A program made the position numbers and the translations under genes. Positions 1-49,470 of a stretch of DNA of 64,000 nucleotides are shown piece after piece. This DNA comes from Odontocerum albicorne (taxonomy: Eukaryota; Arthropoda; Insecta; Trichoptera; Odontoceridae). A model generated the notes under the pieces. That model worked only from the letters and a program-made list of their open reading frames with translations, ran no database searches and was not told where the DNA came from. Position 1 is the stretch's first letter. Each line of letters starts with the position of its first letter. Location of the stretch: contig OX463850.1 in NCBI GenBank assembly GCA_949825065.1, positions 188,501 through 252,500 of the forward strand. The letters run 5' to 3'.

Positions 1-430
1 TTTTATTAAACTCGGAGGTACTTCTTTCTATTAGTAAATTAATGAAAGACATTATTTGTATTATTCCTGTGTACATTAAAAAGCTCGTTTGATCTAGTAG
101 AACGAATGGGGCAATGGAAGTATATTGTTCCAAGTAAAATGAAGGAATCTATAAATAAGTCTACTCGTATTAATAATTTTAAACGAAGGAAAAATATTAA
201 TTTTGGATCCACAACAAGTTAGAGACACTCCAAATATAGTCTACAAAAGGCAGAGATTCACATGTTTACCAGACTGGGACCTTTTTTTGGGATCCATCAG
301 GAATCGAACCGGAAATCTCCAAATGGAAATCAAGTGCCTTAACAACGGAGGTATCGTGCTTCTTATCATGTATAACTTAATAACACTGTTCTTAATTGTG
401 GTAATGATAAATATGAAACAAATATTCCAG
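1..430 (+). other. intron upstream of chp exon a
   Basis: End of an intron whose 5' exon is outside the window. AT-rich. The only recognisable content is a degraded SINE head on the minus strand (265-353). Confidence 0.6.
265..353 (-). mobile_element. degraded tRNA-derived SINE head
   Basis: Reverse strand shows the window's SINE pattern: CCTCCGTTGTTAAGGC at the front, then a B-box-like GGTTCGATTCC and the trailing ATCCCAAAAAAAGG. It lies 77 bp upstream of the exon a acceptor. Confidence 0.5.
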
Positions 431-37338
<36,908 letters not shown>

Positions 37339-37687
37339 ATGCTGCTTTGGCTATTTGACATATACTCAGAGTTCTATGACTTACTGGCCAGGATATACTC
37401 CATCTGAAGTGTTTGTGTCTCTCATTGAACAGATGAGAGATACACATCGAGGTATTCTGTTGAGGATTCCTGAATCCTTCGTCATCTTGCTGGTGTTTTA
37501 AGAGAAATCATTCTGAGAAAAGTAACTATCCTTCGTACATCTATAAGGCCGGTTTCAGATATTATATTTATTCACTTAACATACATATAGTATAGAAAAT
37601 TTATTGTCTCATTTCGCAGTTTACATTTTTTCCATTAACTTTGTAAATCGAATCTTCCGCATACGAAGCGACTCAAACCTATTTAAA

Positions 37688-37693
37688 AATAAA
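37688..37693 (+). promoter_or_regulatory. chp: first AATAAA after the chp stop codon
   Basis: First canonical poly(A) signal hexamer downstream of the TGA at 37336-37338, giving a 3' UTR of roughly 350-380 nt. A second AATAAA is at 37775-37780. In AT-rich DNA such hexamers also occur by chance. Confidence 0.3.
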
Positions 37694-39715
37694 TGTGACA
37701 TTTTGATGTTTTACTTAGTTCATTTAAAATTAGAGACTTTACAAATCAATTGTGGAAATATACTCGTTTCACATAATAAAACATGCTTTGAAACTGTCAC
37801 TTTAAGCAAAAACCCATTTTTTAATAGCCAAATTAATTAGAAAAAAAGTGAAAAAATTATGAATTTGGATAATGGCTAATGTTATTGAATCCAAATATGA
37901 TTTTCTCGCTTTATTGGCAGAATATGGGTTGTGTCAAGTTATTGGCAGAATATGGGTTGTGTCAAGTTTTATTCATTAATCATAGGATTATTTAAATCTA
38001 ACGAATGTAAAAAAAAGGGAATGATCAATTATTAATTAAAATAGAGAACTTAGATTTAATTATTCTAGAGCAAAGACCAATATTATGAAGCAAGAAAAAT
38101 GATACTAAAAAAATGATATCTCAATTTAAAATACCCGTAACATATATCATAACCAGGTTATGTTGTCATGGAAATACCCATGTACGAGTATAACCAGCCA
38201 TCGGTTATGTTGTTATGGAAAAAAGTTTTTATTCAACCATAATTTTGTTTATTTGTTTCATCTTACCTCTGTCATTTGTTAATGTTGGCTCTTGGAAAGG
38301 ACTGCAAATAATTTTGGGTTATCTTTGATACATAAATAATATGCGGAAAAATACAGCTGTAGTTTGTCAACTACGTCAGAACAAGCCGTTTGCTGTTAAA
38401 GTATAATATTGTTACAGACGTGTATTGAAGAAATAATTAAATAAATAACAATAAAAGCAATATCATTATGAAAAGCAATACATAACGAAAAAATATGATT
38501 AAAGTTTAAAAATTTATTTATTAAAAAAAAACAGTGAAAAGTATAATTTCTGAAACCCACTTTAAATATTAATGGTGTAATTTAATCTATGTGTAAAAAT
38601 ATTAATTTCTAATTCTCTTCTGGATAAACTTGTGTTCATAAATGTTAAATTTAACATTAAGAAAATAAAAATAATTTAAAACTCGTCGAGTCCATCAAAA
38701 AATAATGTTTCGAAGATTTTATTATTGTGATATTTTTGCATAAGTCTACATATTTGGTTTTGCCGAAAAACATAAAAATATAAGCTGTTTGAAAAAGCTT
38801 ACGAAACGAGCTTACAATTTGCTCATTGTGAACATTTCACGAAGGTTTTGCGCAGCAATAACACGAAATTAATTGTTTGGTTATAATTGTTATTACTGTT
38901 ACCTTTGTCAGAGTGAATTATCTGTATGTATTAATTCTGTGTTTTAAGGCAATAAAAAGGAACAAGAGATGAAAATACTTAAGTTATCGAATTGAAAATA
39001 ATTGCGTGGTTTTGAGTTATTACATTGGAGTTCTAAGCGTGTATACTCCTAATATAAGATATTTAAGAGAGTCTAATAAAACTAAAATAAATATACGCAC
39101 TTTAAACAGGTATTTTCCGAATAGATCAAAGAAGCTTTTAGATTTTTGTGCCAATATCATCAACGATTGAAACGTTCCTGACTTCGATGGTTGTCTGTAA
39201 GACTGTAAGAAACACACGGTTCTTTATTTTAATACAAAATAAATATTTAGTCAAGATGGTAGTTCTCAGATTTATGATTAAATATTCAACTAAGCACATG
39301 TGTCTTTCTTTAAATATCACAGTAGATTGACTTTTAGTTTTCTGATTGCGCTACAATATGTAATACAATACTAGTACAAACTGTTATAGTACTGCCACTA
39401 CCCATTCATTAGACAAAATAATACTAACTTATTTGTATTTAATTCTGGATTTAGAGAAAATGTGAATAAATTCTACCAAAAGTATTATAAAAGTTCAGCA
39501 CTCGGTAAAAGCAAATATATATATATGTTAATTCTTTTACTGAGTAAAATAAACTACATTTAAAAGTTTGTCTCGTAGAGTTTATTAATTTTTTTGGTGC
39601 AAGTTTAGTTTTTAACAGAATTCTACCCAATACCATATATTACACAATAGTTAAATATACCAGTTCAATAAGAAGCACTTGTTTCATTGTATGCATTTAA
39701 AATGTTCAAAAGTAA

Positions 39716-39763
39716 TTTCCATTCCATTCCATTCCATTCCATTCCATTCCATTCCATTCCAAG
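39716..39763. repeat. (CCATT)n pentanucleotide
   Basis: About nine perfect ATTCC units, with a short (TAGTAA)-type tract 40 bp further on. Confidence 0.97.
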
Positions 39764-41954
39764 TTGTGGTGTGTTATTTTGTTATTTTGTAAATACAATA
39801 ATAGTAATAGTAATAGTAACGTGAACAGAAATGATTGTACATGTATTGTAAGTTTTATTTGTCTTTTAATTAATAATTTTATTTAATGGTACTGGTACTA
39901 TTCATGATTTATGTTGTGGTATTTATAGATTTTTTGTTCATACAATTGTAAAGTTACAATTTCCTCGAATTTCAATTACATTTGACTCTTTCACGAACAT
40001 CCGACCATGTTTCGTAACTATTTGGATGTTACTTTAAATGGTAATATTTGCTGGTACACATTAATCTCAACCTCAGAAAAAAAATGACAAGCGATAGCTT
40101 AGTGTTTCATCACTTTTACATACTCAACGCTTCAATAACATATTGATTGGTCTCCTTTCAAACGTACAAATTATGATAAAGTGTCTCTTATCACTTTATA
40201 CAACAAGCTTAAAATTTAGTTAAAAATATAGAATTGTAACAAGAACTCGAGATGAATATTGAAGATTCCTGAGGAGTTTCGTGAATATCAGAAACTAGAT
40301 AGACTGGGCTTTAACATAATAGAGAATAAAGGTTCCGATTTGAGTGTCCGAGATAGCTAACATAAAGTCAATATCGACACTTTTATCAATGTATTAGAAA
40401 GATATGAAGAATAATTTATAACCAGGTCTCTAATTATTGAAATGCACTAAAAATTCCCAAAATCTTAAATACACATACGAGTATATGTTACGAATATACC
40501 GATAAGGTGTACAACATCTACGTGTATTGTTCATTGAGTTACAACATCTACGTGTATCGTTCATTGAGTAGACAGTTTGTGTAAACAGAAAGAACCACTG
40601 TACCGAGGCTGAGTCTAAGCCTGAGGTCTCGATACTTTATTCTACAAGTTTTCCATTTATAATCTTTTACTTCTTACTCTAAACTATATTATTATATATT
40701 GTTACGTTCTCTGCTTTTCTAAGAATTTAATTTCTCGAGTCAAATAGCCATTATATTGATTTTATTAATTGTAACTATTTTATATTATGTTTCATTAATA
40801 TGAAATTTATTTTTTAAGCTAAGAATATTTTCCCAAATGTATTTAACCTGTCTCCTGTAACCTGTTTTGGATAAATAATAATTGATAGGATGTGATATTG
40901 GCATTATCATATAACAGTTTATTTTATAATTTTACCAAAGTATATCTTTTGAACTTCCTGCCATAAAATGAATATATAAGATGAATGACCTTAGGATAGC
41001 GCATTGAATGTTTGATAATAATTCTACACAGTTAACAATAACTTTCTTGTACCATTTCAAGTTTCTGGTAATATCCGTAATTAGTCCATTTTCTTGTACT
41101 TATTTGCTGTTATAAATATTTTTTTCTTTAATTTAAATAAATACATATTTTACTTCTAAATACATATTTTACTTTGTGTGGGAATCAAATTAAAAAAGAA
41201 AATTGTTGAAAGAAGTTTTTACTACTACAAAAATGATTCAAAAGTAAGGACATATTTAAAATGATATCTTGCTACAAAACTTGAATGAGATCATTATTTT
41301 TCCTACAAACAGAGAGATCTCACGAGGTTCAAGTTTGCTCGTACGTGCGATTAAAAGCATTTTTGAATGAAAAATATAAATATTTTTATGGATGTGAATA
41401 GGAGAAATTAGAGAATGTACGAGTAATATAAATATTGGATGGAATTTGGAATATATTATTCTAATTTTATTCATCACTTTGGACTTGTTCAACTTGGCTA
41501 TTAATAAAATTGTAGTTGTTATGATTTAACCGTGAGAGTTATATAATATAATATAATATAATAAATATAATATAATATAATAAATATAATATAAAACATA
41601 TAATGAGTCATATTTTGATAGAAATCAATGTATGTAAAATAAAAGTATAAAATATAAAATATTAAGCAATCTATAATATTACATTATATAATATAATATT
41701 GTATTTACTACCATACGTGAATGTGTGTATTTTTTGAAACTATTGATCGAATTAAGATTGTGTAGAGAGAGAGTGAGGGAGTGGCCACGACAGATGTGCA
41801 AAGCAAACATTGCAGTGAGAAGGAGAAATGTATCTATAATACATATGTTATATAGAGGCGTCTATATTATTAAGGATATTGTATTGTACCTAATAATGTC
41901 TACTCGAGGCATATTTTTGGCCCTAAAGTTATTTTTCAACTCTACTTAGTACTA

Positions 41955-42095
41955 AGTCACTCTTTCTTTGATAGATCAGTTCATATATTCATTTTATAAG
42001 AACATTACATTAGATCAGTTCATATATTCATTTTATAAGAACATCACATCACTTTGATAGATCAGTTCATATATTCATTTTATAAGAACATCAGA
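41955..42095. repeat. ~50-bp tandem repeat, 3 copies
   Basis: Agatcagttcatatattcat recurs three times, with spacers of slightly different length and one carrying an extra 'cactttgat'. Confidence 0.85.
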
Positions 42096-42542
42096 TTAAA
42101 ATGTCTTTATTGTGGGTTTTAAATAATTATTCTGCATGTATTATGTCGTAAGTCTAAATGTCGCAGTTACACTTTTTAAATTTAAAACTGTGAAAATAAA
42201 CACACTTTTATTACCTTTTTAAATTATTTCAACAAAAATAAACAAATTTTGGAGAGATACAATAAAATGATTTCTTTGTTATAGATCTTATAAAAAAGAA
42301 ATAAAAAAAAATCTTCAGATATTTAAAGTTGAAACCTAACGTGGATTATATTTTAACCGAGAGTTGTGAAGATTTTAACTGTGAAAAGTTATTAATGCAA
42401 AAAGCTTAAAACTATGCATAAGTCATTTTATAGAACCAAAATATGGAAGTTAAACCATTTGCATTATACCATTGAAAACATATACCACTACAGCGCAGAG
42501 ATTATAATAAATGTTTATCGCTCGGTGTCTTTATTCAAACAG

Positions 42543-42848
42543 AGCTGTATCCCTACTTGAGCACAATGCGGGCATACTGCATGCTGTTCACGAGGCCATA
42601 GCGCGCCCACGGGAAGAAAGCTGTATCCCTACTTGAGCACAATGCGGGCATACTGCATGCTGTTCACGAGGCCATAGCACGCCCACGGGAAGAAAGCTGT
42701 ATCCCTACTTGAGCACAATGCGGGCATACTGCATGCTGTTCACGAGGCCATAGCGCGCCCACGGGAAGAAAGCTGTATCCCTACTTGAGCACAATGCGGG
42801 CATACTGCATGCTGTTCACGAGGCCATAGCGCGCCCACGGGAAGAAAG
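42543..42848. repeat. 76-bp minisatellite, 4 copies
   Basis: Units start agctgtatccctacttgagc at 42543, 42619, 42695 and 42771; GC-rich relative to the surroundings and nearly identical (one G/A change in unit 2). Confidence 0.95.
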
Positions 42849-43114
42849 AATCAGTGTACAAATTTATCAGACGGTGTGTCAGGCTGAATACCACCGATCT
42901 TGGATTGAACGAAATGATGGAATCCACTTATCAAGATGGAATCCACTTTTTTTGTACTTGTGTTAATCTGTTTTGTACATTTTTAAAAATATTTTCTATT
43001 TTTTAATTAGCACTTTTGAGTTGAATAAATTTTTAAAGAGGGCCTTTGTAAATAGGAGAGTCTCGATCAAGCCAAAGAAGTTCTTTATTTTTATGGAAAT
43101 ATCTTTCAACCTAG

Positions 43115-43170
43115 GGATAATATAATATCTTTCAACCTAGGGATAATATTATATCTTTCAACCTAGGGAT
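43115..43170. repeat. ~27-bp tandem repeat, 2-3 copies
   Basis: Atatctttcaacctagggat occurs three times between 43098 and 43170. Confidence 0.85.
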
Positions 43171-43964
43171 AAAAAGTGAAATGATACGATGTGTTAGAAT
43201 ATGAGATAATATTATATATATTGACTGGCTAGGAATATGGAACTCGTGCGGAGGTGTAGAAATGTGTTATAAAAAATCTACTTAAAAAATTATAAAATAC
43301 ATAAATGTTCAAAGAAATTTTCATTGAAAGTGAGAAACATAAATGATATAATAAATACTGGATAGATGGAAAAATATTATCCCTTTTTACTTTTTGCAGA
43401 TTTCCCGTATCCAACAAAGTGTTAGATAATTATTCATTTATTTTCCCTTTCAATAAATTGATACCTTTGTCTCTGGATGGAATTTTCAATTTTGGACTTA
43501 TAACATGCCTACATTGTTTTGATAAAGCGTTTAATTTTTTTGAATGTACGAGTACATGTAATTAGTGCCCCTTAGATTCCGCCCATATTTATACATTTTT
43601 TTAGCATCATGAAGAAAATATCTATCAAAAATGTTCCTTTGAAGAGAAAAATATCACGCGCATTTATTGTAATAACCCCTTAATATTTATTGTAATAACC
43701 CTTTAATATTTTGAAAAGAAAAAACTTTCTCCATATTGAAAGTTTGTCTAACAGTTTGTTTTTTCTTATTGTTAAATCTACAATATTATAATTAAATGTT
43801 TGAATTTGTTTCGTATAAATAGCGAAATAGCTGTTTTTATTGAAAATACTTATTTCCTTTTTAATATAATGTAGTGCCTGGAAAATATTGCAAACATTAA
43901 TTAAGTTAACTTTGTACGAAACCAAATCTTAAAGAATAATCCTAGATCTATTCACAAATAGGTA

Positions 43965-44554
43965 CAGTGGTCCCCCGTTATCCGCGAGATCTGTTTTATC
44001 CGTGAGTTTTACTAATCCACAGTTGATCTGTGGCAAATGTTTTTTAAAATCTCACGCTGAATCAGCACCATCGAGGATCAAGGTAGGATTTCCGATTACC
44101 CAAAGATTTATCACATGTCGCTCGCGTGATCAGTTGCGCACCATCTCTCGCAGTGATTGCGGCTTTCCCGGAATCTGTGATTGTGTTCAAATAATTCGAA
44201 AATGTAAGACTAGCGATACTGGTTCAGAGACTGGAACGATACCTCATAAAGTGCTTGTAAAATGTGAAAAGTTAAAAATTCTTAATGTTGTACAAAGAGA
44301 AAAAAAAATAATGGCTGGTGTTGCTCTAGCAATGAATGTTTGGAAAAAAAGAATCTCCTATTCGTGATGTGCTCAAAAAGGAAAACAAATATGTTCTAGT
44401 TTAACTGTTATATCTCAAACTGGTCAAGTTACACAATCTGTGCATGTTCTAGTTTAGCTATTATATCTCAAACTGGTAAAGTTACACAATCTGTGTATGA
44501 AAAAATATTTTAGAAGAGATTTGATAATATCCTTCACGGATAACGGGGGACTTG
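43965..44554 (+). mobile_element. Tigger/pogo-like DNA transposon remnant
   Basis: Flanked by TA (43963-43964 and 44555-44556). Left end CAGTGGTCCCCCGTTATCCG, right end on the reverse strand CAAGTCCCCCGTTATCCGTG: matching inverted repeats of the Tigger/pogo type. Inside, a 121-codon ORF (44002-44367) includes VKCEKLKILNVVQREKK, faintly like the start of a CENP-B/pogo helix-turn-helix; most of a transposase is absent. An internal ~65-bp direct duplication lies at 44388-44490. Confidence 0.75.
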
Positions 44555-44556
44555 TA

Positions 44557-46000
44557 TAATCAAAGATGAGAAATTATCTTGTAAATAACTGAAAAACGAA
44601 TGGATTAGGTATGAAAGTACAGGAATTTTCCTGTTAAGGGAGATGTGAGATCTACAGAGTGTAACAGAAATATACACTGGAAAGACGAGAACATGAGATG
44701 GGTGAAGCTCTGGAGGGGGTTGTGATAAGAAGATTTGCAGTCTTAATCTGACAGGAGAGAAAATGGAGAGCCGGAATATAGACTTATCTGGATAGAGATG
44801 TTTGTGACATTCCTACGTTCCATGGAACAAAAAGGGTGTTAGATAGATAGAATGAATGAATTTCATATTGAACTTTTTGAAGATACCTATTTAGGATTGT
44901 TACTACCACCTTCATCAAAGTTCATTGTGGTTATCTTAGAAGAATAGTGGAGTGATTTTCAAAGTCCACACCTAGAAAAGATATTACCGTGAACTGTTGT
45001 CCTCTTGTTCTGACAAGAGGACTGGATGAGTGAAGGGTACCCGTGCGGGTTTGAGTAAGGTATAGATATTGAAGATAGTAGCAGCTGGGTATTAGTAAAG
45101 GAAGAAGTAATTATAATAGCTCGGAGACCTCGGGTTTGCTACAACTACAAAATTGTCAGTCAAACCATTAAATTATGGTTTGACTAACGTTTTATAATTT
45201 TTAAAATATGTATAAGAAAAGTCATCGCATCGCTTCTTCTTCCTGAAAACATAGAAAAAGTGTTTGTTATTTGAGGATAATTGTGAACATCTTGACAGTT
45301 AAACGGACTCCTTTTTGGATACTGCGCTCCTTTCTCGTAATATTATAACGGATTCAAATTTAATATTAATATTTTAATTAAATGTATCTTGCAATTCACT
45401 CCCTGTTGTGATGATCTGTTTCGAGGCACTATGTTACATAATTTACTCATATATAAAATTGATTCATAATATGATATAATCATTCGTAAGAATACAAAAT
45501 TTGCATTTTGCACCGTACCAAAAGAATTGTTGTGAATGTTTAGCACTTATTCTGATTATTTACTTTTGTGTGTTGTTTATTTAAAGTTTTATAGATTGAA
45601 AAGTAATTATTATAAAAAGTAGACCATTTGCCAAAGAGCAAATTAAAATAGTCTTAAACCAAAGTATAATAATGACATAGTACTTACAAATACACTAATA
45701 CATTTCTGAATATATTGTATAATATGATATTATATAACCTATATACTATTATATTTTTGCATGTCTAAGGAGAACAGAGCCATTTAATGATTATTCAAAT
45801 GTATTTTTTGACAGTTGTCTCGAGAGAAGTATCAGAATTATAAAGATTATGTATGATATAATGATATGATATATAATATATTACGATAACATAACAGATT
45901 GTAAGTTATACTATTATAATAATAAATAAAAGACATTTATTAGAACACTTTGCATTATTTGTTGAATTTATTTTTTACTTTCATACACGACCTTCAGAAT
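44557..46000. other. intergenic, nothing recognised
   Basis: AT-rich DNA without coding signal, tandem array or transposon ends that I can identify. Confidence 0.6.
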
Positions 46001-46002
46001 GG

Positions 46003-46275
46003 CCATTCCTTTGTGGCCCAGTCGGTGAGACGCTTGTTCTTCATGTTGGAATTTTGAATTTGATCCACACTGGTACCCAAAAAATGAATATTGATCACAG
46101 TCTGGTTTAAAAATTCATCTGTAAGTGTTAACTTTCTTGTCGCTTGTCACATGTGCGATTGTCGATTACAATCAGCTGTCGGGCTAATGGGGTATGCCGC
46201 CGTGCCCACGGTGTGCAGGGTGGAGTGGATCTTCGCTGGACTTTGATGGGATCGCCCGACTGTGAATTAAATATA
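46003..46275 (+). mobile_element. tRNA-derived SINE, body type 2
   Basis: Degraded head (TGTGGCCCAGTCGGTGAGAC, ATTTGATCCACAC), body, and the end gatcgcccgactgtgaatta, sharing 'ctgtgaattaa' with the copy at 21293. Confidence 0.65.
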
Positions 46276-47650
46276 CCACCACTCGACCACTAAAAACTCT
46301 GGTTGACATTTGTGAGGGGGCGATGACAAGCTCTGCAGAGAGAGATGGAGTATCAAAAGCGCTCAGCTCTAATAACTTGACAAGTTACTCACACATTATA
46401 CACACGCAGACAAATATTTAAATCACACAGATGACACAAGAGTGGAAATGGTAACATATTTCCTTAAATGACTGACATCAATCATGAAACAAATGGGAAC
46501 TGTTTCTAGTTCTGTCCAGTCTAGTCTACGAGTGTTGTTGCAGTGATAAGGTCTCTAAAAAGTAGATTTTCTTACGATATTCTCCATAAATGAATCAAAA
46601 TGAAATGTGGAGATTGATATACTGGCGGTGTTTCCTGTTCCCAAATATTTGTTGAAGAATCAGTAAATAGGAGTCAGTGAATAATAAATAAGTGGTTGTC
46701 TCAGTCTCGAGCTTGAGTCGGAACAATAGATCATATCACTAAGCCACATTACAGACAGGGCACTTTCTTCCTGCAGCTCGCTGCACCGAGGACCTGTAAA
46801 ATTAAAGTTTATTTCATTTTAAAATACAACAAGACACATACTCGTATATGTCATTATCTGTAATCGTATAGAATTTGTATACCATCAGTTTATTTTGAAC
46901 CCTTCCTTATGTCTTTACTTATGAACATTTAACAATTATTATTAGTGTTTACTTTTTTCAATTCTGTATTGAAGTAATGAATCTTTTAATGTAACGATAA
47001 AAATCAAGCTATAGCTGATGAGCTATAACTAGGATTTTGAATACAAATATACTCGTATATTTGATACAATGAAAAGCAATGTTTTGTGTTCCTTTAGAAA
47101 GTTTCCCGCTATCGATTCAATATTTTTGAAACTCTCCCGGAAGGTCTACTACCAAACAACACTCATTGTCTCATAATGGGAGATTTCTACCTCTGTTTAT
47201 GAAAAAAGCGGGGAGTGAAGATTTGATTTAAATTAAGTATTTAAGATTGGGTAGACTTTGATGATTGGGACCTCTCTAGTGTACCCGTCTTCTGATGTTT
47301 TTGATATTAGACAGGTATTTACTGATTTGTTTGATATTAGACAGGTATTGAATGATTTGTTTGATATTAGACAGGTATTGACTGATTTGTTTGATATTAG
47401 ACGGGTATTGAATGATTCGTTTGATACTAGACAGGTATTGAATGATTGGTTTTACATTAGACAGGTATGAAATGATTTATTTTTTGATACTTAAATGCTT
47501 GTTACTTCATTATTATTCATCCAGCTCAACAGATAGTTTTCTTAAGATGTCATAATAAACGATATAAGATGCGATTGTGTTTAGGAATTTTGTAATCAGT
47601 TCAATAGATCGATGGTTTGTTAGCAATCCGTTGAGCTCTGGGGTGATGAA
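46276..47650. other. intergenic; one 30-bp repeat
   Basis: No secure gene. 46739-46793 (minus strand) has a good acceptor and a short reading ending RKCPVCNVA-stop, which could in principle join the candidate exon at 54067; very uncertain. Confidence 0.5.
47303..47470. repeat. 30-bp minisatellite, 5-6 copies
   Basis: Gtttgatattagacaggtat every 30 bp with a few substitutions; period divisible by three gives a repetitive FDIRQVL-type ORF, not taken as coding. Confidence 0.92.
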
Positions 47651-48290
47651 TTTGAAAAAAAGATGTTGTGTCGTCCTGTCCCTCATGTTTGAGGATAGCG
47701 GCAGCCGTCGATGGTGACCCTTTTAATGGTCTTCCTCCATCTGGACCTGTCCCGGGTCGATCGGAGAGCATCCGATATTGAAGTGAAGATCCCACCGCAG
47801 TCTCAATATCTTTTTTCGACCCCCAACCATATGGAGTGATCTCGTTCCTTCGACGCTTCCAACGACCACATGTTTCTCCAGGCTATTCGCCTCCCTTCTC
47901 ATGATGTGGCCGAAATACTGCAGGACATGTCGCATACGCCATGACGAGAGCCGATCCTTTATTATGAGCTCGGCTAAGATAGATACATTTGTTCTCGTGG
48001 CTGCCCATGGTAATCGGAATATTTTGCGCAAACACCACATTTCAAAGGCGAAAAGTCTCCGATTTTCCCAAGGTCCAAGTTTCAACACCATACAAAAATA
48101 TTGGGAAGATCAGTATTTGGACGAGCCTCATTTTCTTTTTTTTTTTTTGTAATGGTGCGATCTTTCCATATTTTCACATGGGAAGACATCCCATAGCAGT
48201 TTTGGCCATTCCGATTCTTCTTCGAACCTCCACCTCGCAACCTCTAGTGTCGCTCAGGCTAGAACCTACGTATATGTATGGTTTAATGCA
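47650..48290 (-). mobile_element. LINE remnant of a second family
   Basis: Minus strand reads KMRLVQILIFPIFLYGVETW, then RLFAFEMWCLRKIFRLPWAA, TRTNVSILAELIIKDRLSSW and YFGHIMRREANSLEKHVVVG: RT-proximal C-terminal region of a non-LTR element (AFEMWCLR+, NVSIL, YFGHIMRR). Frame-broken between the first two pieces. Confidence 0.85.
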
Positions 48291-48429
48291 CTGGCTCTCG
48301 TGAGTTTTCCGGTTTGGTTGATCACCGAGACATGGTATAAGATATAAAACACTTCAAGGTTTGTATTTCGTATGATGATGATGATGATAGCGCTGAGATC
48401 AGAGAGATCATTGCGATCCCAAGTAGGAA

Positions 48430-48640
48430 CAGTTTAGGAAACGAGCCCTGGGCAGAGGCTGCTGCAGGGTGCGGGGGGGGGGCGGAGCGAGGGCCCGGGG
48501 CTGACAGCTTGATGGATGGCCGCCATTACACACGACACTACACCCCCTCCCCATCCCCATCCCTGCCCCTGGTCCGCCCAGGGTGGAACTTTCATTACAC
48601 ACGCTTTTATTTTCACACGCACTCAGAGCCGCCTCAGTGC
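48430..48640. other. GC-rich block, unknown
   Basis: About 200 bp including a run of G at 48470-48481, much richer in G+C than the rest of the distal half. No convincing splice-flanked ORF. Could be a promoter or UTR, or a repeat. Confidence 0.35.
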
Positions 48641-48778
48641 TAAGTATTTATAACATATAAATAATTAAAATATATCAATTTATTAATAAAATTAATATGT
48701 AAAACAAACAATAAACCATTACAGCGTTATTTCCATTTTTTTTTGAGTCAATGATGAAAGTAAGAAACATAACAGAAC

Positions 48779-48995
48779 GACATCAGTAGCCTGGTTAGTA
48801 ATACGCCTGTCTTCTAGCTCAGGATACGCGGGTTTGATTCCCATCGGTACTCAGATTTTATAAAAAGAATTCCAGTCTGATTTTCATTTTCTGCTTGTTT
48901 AACACCTCTTGTCGTTGGTTGGCTGGAAAGAGATAACTACATAGCAATAAGTCCGCCAGGTTGTACTGTATACAACGAAAGTGTAATACAATACA
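48779..48995 (+). mobile_element. tRNA-derived SINE, body type 1
   Basis: Head with TAGCCTGGTTAGTAATACGC and GGGTTTGATTCCC, body with gttggctggaaagagataac, tail ccaggttgtactgtatacaa then an A-rich end. Nearly full length. Confidence 0.85.
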
Positions 48996-49119
48996 ACAGA
49001 AGTATTTTTTTCGAAACTCGAGAAAATTATTCTATAAGCTTTTACAAACGGCGACATGAGCGAGAGTGGAAATGAAAAAACGATTTGCATTCAACCTCTC
49101 ACCGCATGCTTTCATTGCT

Positions 49120-49252
49120 TGGACCTTCCAGGAGTTCCATTGATTGGGTCTTCCAGGAGTTTCATTGCTTGGGTCTTCCAGGTATTGGGGGTTCCATTAC
49201 TTGGGTCTTCCAGGAGTTTCGTTGCTTGGGTCTTCCAGGAGTTTCATTCGTC
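49120..49252. repeat. ~25-bp tandem repeat, about 5 copies
   Basis: Gggtcttccaggagtttcat variants in tandem, with one unit expanded by 'attgggg'. Confidence 0.85.
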
Positions 49253-49369
49253 GGGTATGGGTTGAAAAGTGAACAAGACATAATAATTAATCTGTTAAAC
49301 AATTTTGAGATTTGAACCAATCAAATGGCAGGCAGCATATTTAATGCATACATTTTATTGGTCCATTAG

Positions 49370-49470
49370 ATTAAGTGAGAGGAAAGCCAAGGAAAATATG
49401 GTCGGATCAAGCGAATAATATTTGGAAATATGGAAACGTAGAAAATTGTAGGAGTTGTATGATACAAAAA
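49370..49470 (+). mobile_element. short LINE tail fragment
   Basis: About 100 bp resembling the 'YGRIK..DILKEGN..' part of the tail at 11030, by nucleotide pattern (aatatggtcggatcaagcg). Confidence 0.5.

Larger units (their letters stand above)
37339..43964. other. 3' UTR then intergenic DNA
   Basis: After about 350 nt of probable chp 3' UTR, very AT-rich DNA without recognisable genes. Holds short duplications (28 bp at 37911-37966; 36 bp near 40505-40570), (CCATT)n at 39716-39763, a 47-bp repeat (41955-42095), a 76-bp repeat (42543-42848) and a 27-bp repeat (43115-43170). Confidence 0.7.

Noticed and set aside
44002..44367. Independent 121-residue gene
   Set aside because: It lies wholly between the inverted ends of the Tigger-like remnant and is best read as element sequence.
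48408..48622. Gly/Pro-rich minus-strand ORFs
   Set aside because: Compositional product of the G-rich block; no conserved motif or splice context.
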